Part shown: positions 37,849-46,409 of the stretch, piece by piece
Layout: each line of letters starts with the position of its first letter
How positions within the stretch are numbered: position 1 is the first letter of the stretch
Assembly (NCBI RefSeq): GCF_002086485.1
Contig: NZ_MVHF01000039.1
Coordinates: 1-64,000, forward strand
Reading direction: 5' to 3'
DNA length: 64,000 nucleotides
Source of the DNA: Mycobacterium aquaticum
Lineage (GTDB): Bacteria; Actinomycetota; Actinomycetes; Mycobacteriales; Mycobacteriaceae
The notes under the pieces: generated by a model
Databases searched by the model: none
Told to the model about the DNA's origin: nothing
Seen by the model: only the letters and a program-made list of their open reading frames with translations
Translations under genes and position numbers: made by a program

Positions 37849-38112
37849 ATGAACATTCACGAAATCACCCCCACCACAACCACATTCCTCGCCGAGCACG
37901 GGCCACGGTTCGCCGAGCACGCGTGGAATCCCTGGTTCCTGCTGATCCCGCTGACGTTCTGGACGCTCGTGATCGTCGGCATCGTCTTCACGGTCCGACG
38001 GTTCCGCGGCCGCCAAGGTGAACGCACCCTGCGGGACGCCTACGCCAAGGGCGAGGTCAACGAGGCCGAGTACCGCGGGCGCCTGGCCGTCCTGCGGGAA
38101 ACACGTCGCTGA
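37849..38112 (+). CDS. Small membrane protein with SHOCT domain
   Basis: The 87-aa protein has one membrane helix (WFLLIPLTFWTLVIVGIVFTV) and a C-terminal SHOCT-type motif (LRDAYAKGEVNEAEYRGRLAVL: alpha-helix, YAKGEI-like turn, Y-R-RL). It starts MNIHEITPTTTTFLAEHG at 37849. Such proteins often accompany two-component systems and oligomerise through SHOCT. The function is unknown. Confidence 0.85.
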   Translation: MNIHEITPTTTTFLAEHGPRFAEHAWNPWFLLIPLTFWTLVIVGIVFTVRRFRGRQGERTLRDAYAKGEVNEAEYRGRLAVLRETRR

Positions 38113-38243
38113 TCTGCGGTGGAACACCGATTTTGACGCCAGGGTCGTGACCGTGGCCGATCGACGACCCTGGTGTCGAACTCGGCGACCGTAACCGTTT
38201 GGCTTTCGACCACCCCTGTGCGATACGCTGTCGAGGCTTCACG

Positions 38244-38317
<74 letters not shown>

Positions 38318-38327
38318 CAGTGAGAAG

Positions 38328-38371
38328 TGCAGGTAGCGGCATCGAGAACGATTGCCCTACCTGCATTTTTG
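38328..38371 (+). terminator. Rho-independent terminator after tRNA-Pro
   Basis: TGCAGGTAG (38328-38336) pairs perfectly with CTACCTGCA (38357-38365), followed by five T residues. Confidence 0.85.
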
Positions 38372-38406
38372 TTTGCGGCGGCGCGCACTGCTGATGTAAT
38401 GAGTCG

Positions 38407-38931
38407 ATGCAGTTTCGCCATGACAACATGACCGGCGTGCAGCTCGCTGCCGACCTCGTGAACCTGCACAGCGGCGATTGGTCGGTCGCGAATGTGGAGT
38501 CGGTGCTGCGCGACCACGGCATCCGGCGTGTCGAGGTGGACGGTGCTGTGGCCACCGCACTTCGCCGGTGGTCGGCGCGGCTGCGCACGGTGTTCGTGGC
38601 GTCAACCGTGACGGAACGGTGTCAGGCCGTCAATGCATTGCTGGTGGACGGCGCCGGCAGCGTGTATCTCACCACCCACGACAATTTCGGGCCCCATCTG
38701 CACTTCGCACCGGACGACGATGACCTTGTCGGGCGTGTGATGGCCGTGACGGCAGGCGGTCTCGCGATCTTCACGGTCGAGGCAGAGGGCAGTCGGTTGG
38801 GGGCGTGCTCACGCAGAGGGTGTCCGCTGGTGTTCGTGGACACCAGCCGCACGGGCCGCCGCGCGTACTGCTCGGCACGGTGTGGCAACACCGATGCCGT
38901 CCAGCGTCACCGCGCCCGGACGGCACCATAG
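38407..38931 (+). CDS. CGNR zinc-finger domain protein
   Basis: The 174-aa protein has an N-terminal ABATE-like helical/beta region (HDNMTGVQLAADLVNLH) and a C-terminal CGNR zinc finger: C-x4-C (CSRRGC), VDTSRTGRRAYCSARCGN and a basic RHRAR. CGNR proteins are putative transcription regulators that bind a ligand through the N-terminal domain. It lies directly behind tRNA-Pro, in a block absent from the M. tuberculosis order, which could indicate acquisition, although base composition looks similar to the neighbours. Confidence 0.85.
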   Translation: MQFRHDNMTGVQLAADLVNLHSGDWSVANVESVLRDHGIRRVEVDGAVATALRRWSARLRTVFVASTVTERCQAVNALLVDGAGSVYLTTHDNFGPHLHFAPDDDDLVGRVMAVTAGGLAIFTVEAEGSRLGACSRRGCPLVFVDTSRTGRRAYCSARCGNTDAVQRHRARTAP

Positions 38932-39104
38932 CCGCCGACCAGCCGCAGATGGCGGGGCGTCGGTTGCGCGGTCTGCATCTCGACAGCCATGTCACCGCCT
39001 TCGCGCACCACGCGCCATCCGCCGGCGCCCCGTTGGTACATCACGCGGCCCTCGCTGGTCATATGCACCGACACCGTGACCCAGACAGGTTGCAGATCAT
39101 TCAC
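38907..39104 (-). CDS. Small hypothetical protein
   Basis: A 65-aa frame on the minus strand overlaps the 3' end of the CGNR gene by 25 nt. It reads MNDLQPVWVTVSVHMTSEGR, then RGAGGWRVVREGGDMAVEMQ and a basic tail. The composition looks protein-like (beta-rich), but the ribosome-binding site is weak and I know no family. The rest of the 38932-39160 interval shows nothing else. Confidence 0.45.
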   Translation of the reverse strand: MNDLQPVWVTVSVHMTSEGRVMYQRGAGGWRVVREGGDMAVEMQTAQPTPRHLRLVGGYGAVRAR

Positions 39105-39160
39105 GCGAACAAGGCTTCCGCAATGAGTTATTGCGTTTCAACCATTACATCGGACACGCC

Positions 39161-40303
39161 TCAGTCGTGGCGGCCCTTCTTCTTGCCGTGCGGCGGCTTT
39201 TCATCGCCCTGGTCCGCGGGCACGGTCGGCGGATGTGGCACCACGCTCATGAGAGCCGTGGGCTCCGTCGTCGTCGGCGGCGCCACGGGGTTCGCGGGTG
39301 CCTGCTGCGGTGAACGATCGACGGCCAGCAGGATCACCCCGAGAATCACCGCGGCCGCCGCAGCGGCGGCGATCAGCGCGATCTTGACGCGGGAACGCCG
39401 CCCCGGCGGACGAACCGGCGGAGGCGGCAGGACCGTCGACGCCGGCTCCATGGGCAGCGGCGTCGTCATCACGCGGGTCGCCGGGCGGGCGGCAGGCTGT
39501 CCGGTCAGGGCTGCCCGCATGGCTTCGGCGTCGCCGAAACGGAACTGCGGCTCCCGGGCCATCGCCGACTCCAGCACAAAGACCACACCCGGGTCGGCGT
39601 CTGGGCGCAGCTTTCTGATCGGCACCGCAGGCTCGTCGAGGATGGCCCGCATGGTGGCCGCCGGGTTGTCCCGGTCGAAGGGTCGCAGACCGGTCAGCGC
39701 CTCGTAGCCGAGGACGCCGACGGCATACAGATCGTCGGACGGCGACGCCGGTTGGCCCGTAAGGCGTTGCGGGCTCAGATAACTCATGGTGCCGAACAGT
39801 TCACCGGTGCGCGTGAGGTTGCCGCCTCCGGTCTTGGCGATGCCGAAGTCGGAGAGCTTGGCGGCGCCGGATGACGTGATGAGGACGTTGCCGGGCTTGA
39901 TGTCGCGGTGCAGGATACCTGCTGCGTGGGCAGCCGACAAGCCCGCGAGCACGTCGGCCAGTACCGCGCGAACCCGGTCGATGGACATCGGACCGGCGGC
40001 GATCTCGTCGGCAAGGGAGCGTCCCGGCAGCCTCTCCATGACGATGAACGGCGTGCCGTGATGCTCGCCGCTGTCATGCACCACGACTATGTTCGGATGG
40101 TTGAGCGCCGCCGCGGCGCGCGCCTCGTCGTCGAACCGGCGCCGCAGGCCATGGTCGGCGACCCAGTCCGCGTGCAGCAACTTGATCGCGACCGGCCGCG
40201 ACAAGCGGGTGTCCCACCCGTCGCGAACCTCGGCCATCCCGCCGCGGCCCAGGATGCTGCGCAGCTCGTAGCGGTCGACGAGGAGTTCATCGGTTCTCCC
40301 CAT
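39161..40303 (-). CDS. Membrane-anchored Ser/Thr protein kinase
   Basis: The 380-aa Hanks-type kinase has Gly loop LGRGGMAEVRDG, Lys in VAIKLLHA, catalytic loop LHRDIKPGNVLI, DFGIAKTGGG, and Ser/Thr-rich activation segment NLTRTGELFGTMSYLSP. After the kinase domain (to about residue 270) come a Pro-rich linker, one membrane helix (VKIALIAAAAAAAVILGVILLAV) and a short Pro/Thr-rich extracellular tail without PASTA repeats. The ATG at 40303 lies behind GATAGT, so it is probably leaderless. It is distinct from the PknA/B loci. Confidence 0.92.
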   Translation of the reverse strand: MGRTDELLVDRYELRSILGRGGMAEVRDGWDTRLSRPVAIKLLHADWVADHGLRRRFDDEARAAAALNHPNIVVVHDSGEHHGTPFIVMERLPGRSLADEIAAGPMSIDRVRAVLADVLAGLSAAHAAGILHRDIKPGNVLITSSGAAKLSDFGIAKTGGGNLTRTGELFGTMSYLSPQRLTGQPASPSDDLYAVGVLGYEALTGLRPFDRDNPAATMRAILDEPAVPIRKLRPDADPGVVFVLESAMAREPQFRFGDAEAMRAALTGQPAARPATRVMTTPLPMEPASTVLPPPPVRPPGRRSRVKIALIAAAAAAAVILGVILLAVDRSPQQAPANPVAPPTTTEPTALMSVVPHPPTVPADQGDEKPPHGKKKGRHD

Positions 40304-40349
40304 ATCCGGACTATCGCACACCCGGCTGAACCCCTGGCATGCTCAACGG

Positions 40350-40847
40350 ATGCCCCGGTTCACACTGGAATCCGCCGACGCCGATTTCTTCACCACCGCG
40401 CCGCACATCTTCCGTTACGCCAAACAGTTTGCCGCGCCACCAGAACGGGTGTGGGATTCGCTGACCTCCGACGAGTCGCTGGCTGCCTGGGGACCGTCGG
40501 TCACGCGCCTCACCTGGCTGTCGCCGCGGCCGTTCGGGGTCGGCACTTCTCGGGAGGTGGTGCTCGCCCCGGGCGTGGTGAAGGTCCACGAGACGTTCTT
40601 CCGCTGGGAGGACGGCCGTCGATATTCGTTCGCTGCGGACCACGCGAACATTCCGTCGCTGCGGCGGTTCGCCGAGGACTACCTGATCGAGCCCGCCGGC
40701 GAGGGGCGCACGCAGTTCACCTGGATCGTGGCGATCGAGCCGAAGCCGGCATTCGCGCTGCCGTTCAAGGCGCTGGCCCCGGTGCTCAAGGCGGCATTCG
40801 GCCGGTTGGCCTCCGACGGTGAGCGGTACTTCGCCAGGCAGGTGTGA
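40350..40847 (+). CDS. SRPBCC-fold protein
   Basis: The 165-aa protein has the START/polyketide-cyclase-like pattern: IFRYAKQFAAPPERVWDSLTS, then AAWGPSVTRLTWLSPRPFGVGT, then VHETFFRWEDGRRYSFAAD, and a long C-terminal helix (LPFKALAPVLKAAFGRL). The fold binds hydrophobic ligands; no enzymatic role can be assigned. It is divergent from the kinase gene by 46 nt. Confidence 0.85.
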   Translation: MPRFTLESADADFFTTAPHIFRYAKQFAAPPERVWDSLTSDESLAAWGPSVTRLTWLSPRPFGVGTSREVVLAPGVVKVHETFFRWEDGRRYSFAADHANIPSLRRFAEDYLIEPAGEGRTQFTWIVAIEPKPAFALPFKALAPVLKAAFGRLASDGERYFARQV

Positions 40848-40884
40848 GACAGCTCCCAACCAAGTGGTTGATAGCGTCTGGCCG

Positions 40885-41673
40885 ATGACCGCGCACAGCT
40901 GGATCGCCCATCTGCTGAAGTTCGAGCGGGACGGCGACACCTTCCGGATCAAAGAGCCCGGGCGCTCGGCCGTCGCGCGCCTCTACGGCGGGCTGATCGC
41001 CGCTCAGGCGCTGGCCGCGGCGGGCGCCACTGTCGGGCCCGGCAAACTACCGCAGTCGCTGCACGCATACTTCGTCCGCGGCGGCCGCTATGACGCCGAG
41101 GTCCAGTTCCAGGTCGAGCGCACCCGCGACGGCCGCAGCTTCGACACCCGCCGGGTCACCGCGATCCAGAACGACGCGGTGATCCTGGAGATGATCGCGT
41201 CCTTCCACCTGCCGGAGCCGGGTGCCGACTGGTACCCCGACATCCCGACGAAACTCGAATTCGACTCTGCCGCACCGAAAGAGACGCCACTCGACTTCGG
41301 CGAATGGTTCGAGCTGCGTACCGTGCCGGGCGACGAGACGGAGTTCGCGGTCCCGCCGTTCTGGATCCGGTCACGCAAACAGATCGAGGACGACCCACTG
41401 ATCAGAGCCGCCACGCTGGCATTCATGTCGGACCTCGGTCCCGTCCCGGCCGCGCTGCCGCCGCATGTCGAGTTGCGACGCGATCTCGGCTTCGCCGCCA
41501 GCCTGGATCACGCCATCTGGTTTCACCGGCCGTTCCAGCCCGACCAATGGCACCGGTATGAGGTCCGGTCGGTGAACCACAACGATTCGCGCGGCCTGTC
41601 GGTCGGATCGCTCTATGCCGCGGACGGGACACTGATCGCCAGCACGACCCAGGAAGCCCTCTGGCGCCTGTGA
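40885..41673 (+). CDS. Acyl-CoA thioesterase II (TesB-like)
   Basis: The 262-aa double-hotdog thioesterase hydrolyses acyl-CoA. N-terminal hotdog: RLYGGLIAAQALAAAGATV, SLHAYFVRGG. C-terminal hotdog: LDHAIWFHRPFQPDQW with the catalytic Asp, then GLSVGSLYAADGTLIASTTQ with Ser/Thr and Gln. The length matches TesB (about 280). The ATG at 40885 follows a GATAGCGTCT -10-like element. It is probably a separate unit from the SRPBCC gene. Confidence 0.9.
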   Translation: MTAHSWIAHLLKFERDGDTFRIKEPGRSAVARLYGGLIAAQALAAAGATVGPGKLPQSLHAYFVRGGRYDAEVQFQVERTRDGRSFDTRRVTAIQNDAVILEMIASFHLPEPGADWYPDIPTKLEFDSAAPKETPLDFGEWFELRTVPGDETEFAVPPFWIRSRKQIEDDPLIRAATLAFMSDLGPVPAALPPHVELRRDLGFAASLDHAIWFHRPFQPDQWHRYEVRSVNHNDSRGLSVGSLYAADGTLIASTTQEALWRL

Positions 41674-41750
41674 CGCGCGTTGACACGTGTCGAGAACTGT
41701 GACGAAGCGCGCGTTGACGCGGTAAACCCACCGATCAGACAATTATTTGC

Positions 41751-41948
41751 GTGTTGGGAAAAAGCGAGCGGGAACTGGTGGCTGACGTCGAGGAGCGATT
41801 GGTCAAGCGCTTCGATCAGCTACCGCCCGCTCGTGTGTCCACTGCGGTGCTCGCCGCCCACACCCGATTTCAGGACAGCTCGATCCGCGACTTCATCCCG
41901 CTTCTGGTGGAGCGTCGCGTCAGTGCCGAACTTGCCGCGCTGAGCTGA
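41751..41948 (+). CDS. Small three-helix-bundle protein
   Basis: The 65-aa protein begins at GTG 41751: MLGKSERELVADVEERLVKR, then LPPARVSTAVLAAHTRFQDS and SIRDFIPLLVERRVSAEL. Three amphipathic helices with the VxxxVxxAHxRFxxxxIRDFVPLLVER pattern are common in small actinobacterial proteins sometimes named three-helix-bundle dimerisation domain. No function is known. It abuts the convergent yqeY (stops 1 nt apart). Confidence 0.8.
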   Translation: MLGKSERELVADVEERLVKRFDQLPPARVSTAVLAAHTRFQDSSIRDFIPLLVERRVSAELAALS

Positions 41949-41949
41949 G

Positions 41950-42414
41950 CTACAACCGCGACTTCACGGCCGCCGACAGCCGCGCGCCGTCGGCCTTGCC
42001 GTCGGCGATGGCCGTCGCGACCTTCATCACCTGGCCCATCTGACGCATGCTCGGACGCTCGCCGATGTCCTCGGCCACTTGGGCGATGGCCGAGTCGGCG
42101 ACATCGGCCAACTCCGCGTCGGTCAACGGCGTCGGCAGGTATTCGTCGATGACCCTGGCCTCGGCATGCTCATTGGCCGCCAACTCGCCTCGGCCGTTCT
42201 GCGTGTAGATCGCTGCGGCTTCACCGCGCTTCTTGGATTCGCGCGACAGCACGGCGATCACCTCGGCATCGGAGAGCTCGCGCGCCTGCTTGCCGGCGAC
42301 CTCTTCGGTCTGTATCGCGGCCAACAACATTCGCAGCGTCGCGGTACGCAACTTGTCCTGCGACTTCATCGCCGCGGTCAGATCTGCGCGCAACTGCTCC
42401 TTGAGTTCGGCCAT
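41950..42414 (-). CDS. GatB/YqeY domain protein (Rv3688c-type)
   Basis: The 154-aa protein begins MAELKEQLRADLTAAMKSQD, then TATLRMLLAAIQTEEV, YLPTPLTDAELADV and QMGQVMKVATAIADGKADG. It is a free-standing YqeY domain resembling the C-terminal tRNA-binding part of GatB; the role is not established. The ATG at 42414 gives the size I recall for M. tuberculosis Rv3688c; a GTG at 42420 is also possible and fits a leaderless start. Confidence 0.9.
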   Translation of the reverse strand: MAELKEQLRADLTAAMKSQDKLRTATLRMLLAAIQTEEVAGKQARELSDAEVIAVLSRESKKRGEAAAIYTQNGRGELAANEHAEARVIDEYLPTPLTDAELADVADSAIAQVAEDIGERPSMRQMGQVMKVATAIADGKADGARLSAAVKSRL

Positions 42415-42483
42415 GGCCACAACCTACGCCGCCCGGCAGCGGGTCACGTTGTCAATTTTGCCGGTGATCGACAGGATGGAGAG

Positions 42484-43683
42484 ATGACCAACGACGCCGG
42501 CGGGTATTCGCCGTACCCGCCGCCGCCGGGCCAGCCGGGTTACGGACCCCCGCCCGGCTACCAGCCACCGCCTGGGTACGGTCCCCCTCCTGGGTATGGT
42601 TACGGGCCGCCACCGGGGTACGGGCCACCGCCGGGGTACGGGCCACCGCCTGGCTATCCGCCGCCGCCACCGGGCTACGGACCCCCACCCGGCTATCCCC
42701 CGTATGGGCCGCCACCCGGGTATCCGGTGGCGTTCAAGCCGGGCGTCATACCGCTACGGCCACTGAGCCTTTCGGACATCTTCAACGGCGCCGTCGGGTA
42801 TGTGCGGGCCAACCCCAAGGCCACGCTCGGACTGACCACCGTCGTCGTGGTGGTCGCGCAGGTCATATCGCTGCTGCTGCAGATCGGCCCGCTGACCACG
42901 TTCAGCGATTTCAACTCGACGCTGCAGGGCGACAAGCCGTCTCCGGAAGCTCTCGCAATGGTCTCGGCGGGCAGCTTGGCAGGAGTCATCGTCGCGGCGC
43001 TGTCGGGTGTGCTGCTCAGCGGCATGCTGACCGTGGTGGTGGGGCGTGCGGTCTTCGGCGGAACCATCACCATCGGCGACGCCTGGCAGCGGCTACGCGG
43101 CAGATTCTGGGCGTTGCTGGGCCTGACCGCCTTGGAAGCCTTGGCATTCGGTCTTCTCGGCGCGATCATCGCGCTCATCATCGTGATCGCCGCGCACGCG
43201 GGCGGTGGCGTGGCGGCGTTCGTCGTCGGCGCACCGCTGGTGTTGGCGGCCATCGTCGGCCTGGTCTACGCGGCCACCGTGCTGCTGTTCGCGCCGCCGC
43301 TGATCGTGCTGGAACAGCAACGGGTATTCGCTGCCATCGCACGGTCGTTCGCTCTGGTGAAGGGCGACTTCTGGCGCGTGCTGGGCATCTGGCTGTTGGC
43401 GGGCATCGTGGCCAGCATGGTCGCCGCGGCGGTCGGGATCCCCTTCGGCATCGTGGGCGGGCTGCTCAGTGGACCCGCCGGCATCTCGATACCGGGATTG
43501 GTCATCTCGGCGATCGGCAGTGTCATCGGACAGATCATCACCGCGCCGTTCAATGCCGGTGTCGTCGTGCTGCTCTACACCGACCGGCGTATCCGCGCCG
43601 AAGCCTTCGATCTGGTGCTGCAGACCGGTGCGGCCGGGCCCGCGGAATCCACGGACCAGCTGTGGCTGACTCGACCGAGGTGA
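42484..43683 (+). CDS. Pro/Tyr/Gly-rich multi-span membrane protein (Rv3689-type)
   Basis: The 399-aa protein has an N-terminal disordered region of about 85 residues with repeated PPPGYG units. A membrane domain follows, starting LSLSDIFNGAVGYVRANPKA (glycerophosphoryl diester phosphodiesterase membrane domain-like), with about six hydrophobic segments and VLEQQRVFAAIARSFALVKG in the middle. It is first in a plus-strand run (Rv3689 to Rv3693 equivalents) with overlapping or touching genes. The function is unknown, probably envelope assembly. Confidence 0.87.
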   Translation: MTNDAGGYSPYPPPPGQPGYGPPPGYQPPPGYGPPPGYGYGPPPGYGPPPGYGPPPGYPPPPPGYGPPPGYPPYGPPPGYPVAFKPGVIPLRPLSLSDIFNGAVGYVRANPKATLGLTTVVVVVAQVISLLLQIGPLTTFSDFNSTLQGDKPSPEALAMVSAGSLAGVIVAALSGVLLSGMLTVVVGRAVFGGTITIGDAWQRLRGRFWALLGLTALEALAFGLLGAIIALIIVIAAHAGGGVAAFVVGAPLVLAAIVGLVYAATVLLFAPPLIVLEQQRVFAAIARSFALVKGDFWRVLGIWLLAGIVASMVAAAVGIPFGIVGGLLSGPAGISIPGLVISAIGSVIGQIITAPFNAGVVVLLYTDRRIRAEAFDLVLQTGAAGPAESTDQLWLTRPR

Positions 43684-43684
43684 C

Positions 43685-44338
43685 GTGAGCGCCATCGACA
43701 TCGACCGCGACGCGGCGCACGACGCTGCGCAGAACGAGCTGAGCAAGCCGATCTATCCGAGATCCTCACCGACTCAACAGTTCCTCGACTGGATCACCGA
43801 GCTGTTCTATCGCCTGGCGATGCAGGGCTCGAAGATCCCCGGCGGCTGGTTCACTATTGCCGTGCTGGCGATCCTCGTCGTGCTCGCCGTGGTGGTTGCG
43901 GTGCGGACCGCGCGGCGCACGATGCGCACCAACCGCGACCGGCCGTACGCGCTGTTCGGCAGTCAGGAACTCAGCGCAGCCGAGCATCGCCGCACGGCCG
44001 AGCAGTATGCAGCCCAGGGCAATTGGGCGGCCGCCATCCGGCACCGGCTGCGTGCGGTGGCCAAACATCTGGAGGAGACGGGGGTTCTCGACCCGGTGCC
44101 GGGCCGAACGGCGACCGAGCTGGCAAGCGACGCATCAGTGACGCTCGGCGATTTGTCGAGCGAACTCTTCAGCGCAGCAAGCGTATTCAACGATGTCAGC
44201 TACGGTGAACAACCGGGCACCGAGCCGGGATACCGCATGATCGCCGATCTCGACAGCCGTCTGCACGCTCACGGCCGCACACCGGTGGGCGCCACGGCGG
44301 CAACCCCCGGCACCGACACCTGGACGCCGGTGCGATGA
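43685..44338 (+). CDS. DUF4129-domain membrane protein (Rv3690-type)
   Basis: The 217-aa protein has one membrane helix (GGWFTIAVLAILVVLAVVVAV) and a C-terminal cytoplasmic DUF4129 region (EHRRTAEQYAAQGNWAAAIR HRLRAVAKHLEETG, RTATELA). DUF4129 proteins typically neighbour MoxR ATPases and DUF58 proteins, as here. It starts at GTG 43685, 1 nt after the previous stop, and its stop overlaps the next gene. Confidence 0.87.
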   Translation: MSAIDIDRDAAHDAAQNELSKPIYPRSSPTQQFLDWITELFYRLAMQGSKIPGGWFTIAVLAILVVLAVVVAVRTARRTMRTNRDRPYALFGSQELSAAEHRRTAEQYAAQGNWAAAIRHRLRAVAKHLEETGVLDPVPGRTATELASDASVTLGDLSSELFSAASVFNDVSYGEQPGTEPGYRMIADLDSRLHAHGRTPVGATAATPGTDTWTPVR

Positions 44339-45447
44339 CGTTGCGTTGGCGCACGGCGCGATGGGTGCTGTTGGCAGCCGTCGCCATCGTGGCGGTGGCG
44401 ACGGTCACCACCTATCTGACCGCACCGCGCCCGGGCGGCAGGCTGGATCCCGAAGCGACCGGGCCCGACGGCGCACATGCCCTGGTCTCCCTGCTGCGCC
44501 AGCACGGGGTCGAGGTGATCACCGCCGAGACCATCGGCGACGTTCAGCGCGCCGCCACGCCCGACAGCTTGGTGGTGGCAGCGCAGACGTTGTACCTGTC
44601 GGGCGATGACCAGCTGCACCAACTGGCCTCGGCCCCGGGCGATCTGCTGCTGATCGAACCCGCAGGCAAGACCAGGGAGGCGCTGACTCCCCGGATCAAG
44701 CAGGGCAAGGCCAGTTCGTTCGGCGGAGGTGCGCCGGGCTGTGACCTACCCGAGGCCACCCGCTCCGGCGATGTCGAACTCGGCCTGACCAACACGTTCG
44801 AGCCGGTCGACGACGCTCAGGTGACGCGTTGCTATGAGGGCGCGGTGGTGCGCTACCAGGACGGCCGCCGAACCGTCACTGTCGTGGGCACCGGGGACTT
44901 CATGGCCAACAGCGGCCTGCTCAAGGCCGGCAATGCCGCCCTCGCGATGAATCTGGCCGGTGACCGGTCCCGGGTGATCTGGTATGCACCGCAGCACCCA
45001 GAAGGCGAATCACCCGGCAACACCGGCATTTCCGATCTGCTACCCAAACAGGTGCGGTGGGTCGTGCTGCAGCTGGCTCTCGTTGTGGCGCTGCTCGCGG
45101 TGGCCAGTGCGCGCCGACTCGGGCCTCTGGTCGCCGAATCGCTGCCGGTGGTGGTGCGCGCGTCGGAGACGGTCGAGGGCCGCGGCAGGCTGTACCGCAG
45201 CCGGCGCGCACGCGACCGCGCTGCCGACGCCCTGCGGGCAGCCACCGTGACACGGCTGCTGCCGCGGCTCGGCCTCACCACCGGCGCCACGCCGCAGGCG
45301 ATCGCGGCCGCGGTCGCCGCACGTGGCGGGGGCGACCCCGGCACGGTCGGCCACACACTGTTCGGCCCATCCCCTGGCACCGATTCCGATCTCGTACTTC
45401 TGGCCCACCAACTCGACGACATCGAAAGGCAGGTCGTGCAGTCGTGA
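44335..45447 (+). CDS. DUF4350-domain membrane protein (Rv3691-type)
   Basis: The 370-aa protein has an N-terminal membrane helix (WVLLAAVAIVAVATVTTYL), then an extracytoplasmic DUF4350 domain (TGPDGAHALVSLLRQHGVEV). A second membrane helix (QVRWVVLQLALVVALLAVA) near residue 245 precedes a cytoplasmic C-terminus (RASETVEGRGRLYRSRRARD). It overlaps its upstream (ATGA) and downstream (GTGA) neighbours, consistent with one complex with MoxR and the DUF58 protein. Confidence 0.87.
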   Translation: MTLRWRTARWVLLAAVAIVAVATVTTYLTAPRPGGRLDPEATGPDGAHALVSLLRQHGVEVITAETIGDVQRAATPDSLVVAAQTLYLSGDDQLHQLASAPGDLLLIEPAGKTREALTPRIKQGKASSFGGGAPGCDLPEATRSGDVELGLTNTFEPVDDAQVTRCYEGAVVRYQDGRRTVTVVGTGDFMANSGLLKAGNAALAMNLAGDRSRVIWYAPQHPEGESPGNTGISDLLPKQVRWVVLQLALVVALLAVASARRLGPLVAESLPVVVRASETVEGRGRLYRSRRARDRAADALRAATVTRLLPRLGLTTGATPQAIAAAVAARGGGDPGTVGHTLFGPSPGTDSDLVLLAHQLDDIERQVVQS

Positions 45448-46409
45448 CTCAGCCCGTCCTTGATTCCGATACAGCGCGAAATGCCCTGCTGTCCTTGCGA
45501 AATGAGATCGCCAAAGCGGTCGTCGGCCAGGATGCGGTGGTCAGCGGCCTGGTCATCGCACTGCTCTGCCGCGGCCACGTCCTGCTCGAAGGTGTCCCCG
45601 GCGTGGCCAAGACCCTGCTGGTGCGCACGCTGGCCGCCGCGCTGCAACTGGAATTCAAACGCGTGCAGTTCACGCCGGACCTGATGCCCGGTGACGTCAC
45701 CGGATCGTTGGTGTACGACGCGCGCACCGCGGAGTTCGAGTTCCGCGCCGGGCCGGTGTTCACCAATCTTCTTCTCGCCGATGAAATCAACCGGACGCCG
45801 CCGAAAACCCAAGCGGCACTCCTGGAGGCGATGGAGGAACGACAGGTCAGCGTCGACGGACAGCCCCGGCCGTTGCCCGACCCGTTCATCGTGGCGGCCA
45901 CCCAGAACCCCATCGAGTACGAGGGCACCTACCAGCTGCCCGAGGCGCAGCTCGACCGGTTCCTACTCAAGCTCAATGTGCCGCTGCCGCCGCGAGATCA
46001 AGAGATCGCGATCCTGGGCCGCCACGCCCACGGTTTCGACCCTCGCGACTTGTCCGCGGTGCGACCGGTGGCCGGTGCCGCCGAGTTGGCCGCCGGTCGC
46101 GAAGCAGTTCGGCAGGTGTTGGTGGCCGACGAGGTGCTCGGTTATATCGTCGACATCGTCGGTGCCACACGGCATTCCCCGGCCCTGCAGCTGGGCGTGT
46201 CGCCGCGCGGCGGTACCGCGTTGCTGGCTACCGCGCGGTCCTGGGCCTGGCTGTCCGGCCGCAACTACGTCACGCCTGACGACGTCAAAGCCATGGCACG
46301 TTCCACGCTGCGGCACCGCATCGCGCTGCGGCCCGAGGCCGAGCTGGAAGGTGCGACCCCCGACGGTGTACTCGACGGCATCCTGGCGGCCGTGCCGGTC
46401 CCGCGCTGA
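45444..46409 (+). CDS. moxR2: MoxR-family AAA+ ATPase (MoxR2-type)
   Basis: The 321-aa AAA+ chaperone-like ATPase has Walker A-type LLEGVPGVAKTLLVRTL, Walker B LLLADEINRTPPKTQAALLE, sensor 1 FIVAATQNPIEYEGTYQLPE and sensor 2 SPRGGTALLATARSWAW. MoxR proteins act with VWA/DUF58 partners in protein maturation or envelope stress; the DUF58 gene follows immediately. The GTG start at 45444 overlaps the upstream stop. Confidence 0.94.
   Translation: MTQPVLDSDTARNALLSLRNEIAKAVVGQDAVVSGLVIALLCRGHVLLEGVPGVAKTLLVRTLAAALQLEFKRVQFTPDLMPGDVTGSLVYDARTAEFEFRAGPVFTNLLLADEINRTPPKTQAALLEAMEERQVSVDGQPRPLPDPFIVAATQNPIEYEGTYQLPEAQLDRFLLKLNVPLPPRDQEIAILGRHAHGFDPRDLSAVRPVAGAAELAAGREAVRQVLVADEVLGYIVDIVGATRHSPALQLGVSPRGGTALLATARSWAWLSGRNYVTPDDVKAMARSTLRHRIALRPEAELEGATPDGVLDGILAAVPVPR

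Noticed and set aside
42500..42730. Repeats rich in CCGCCGGGGTACGG, considered as a minisatellite or CRISPR-like array
   Set aside because: They encode PPPGY units of an Rv3689-type protein, a common low-complexity N-terminus; unit lengths are irregular and there are no spacers.
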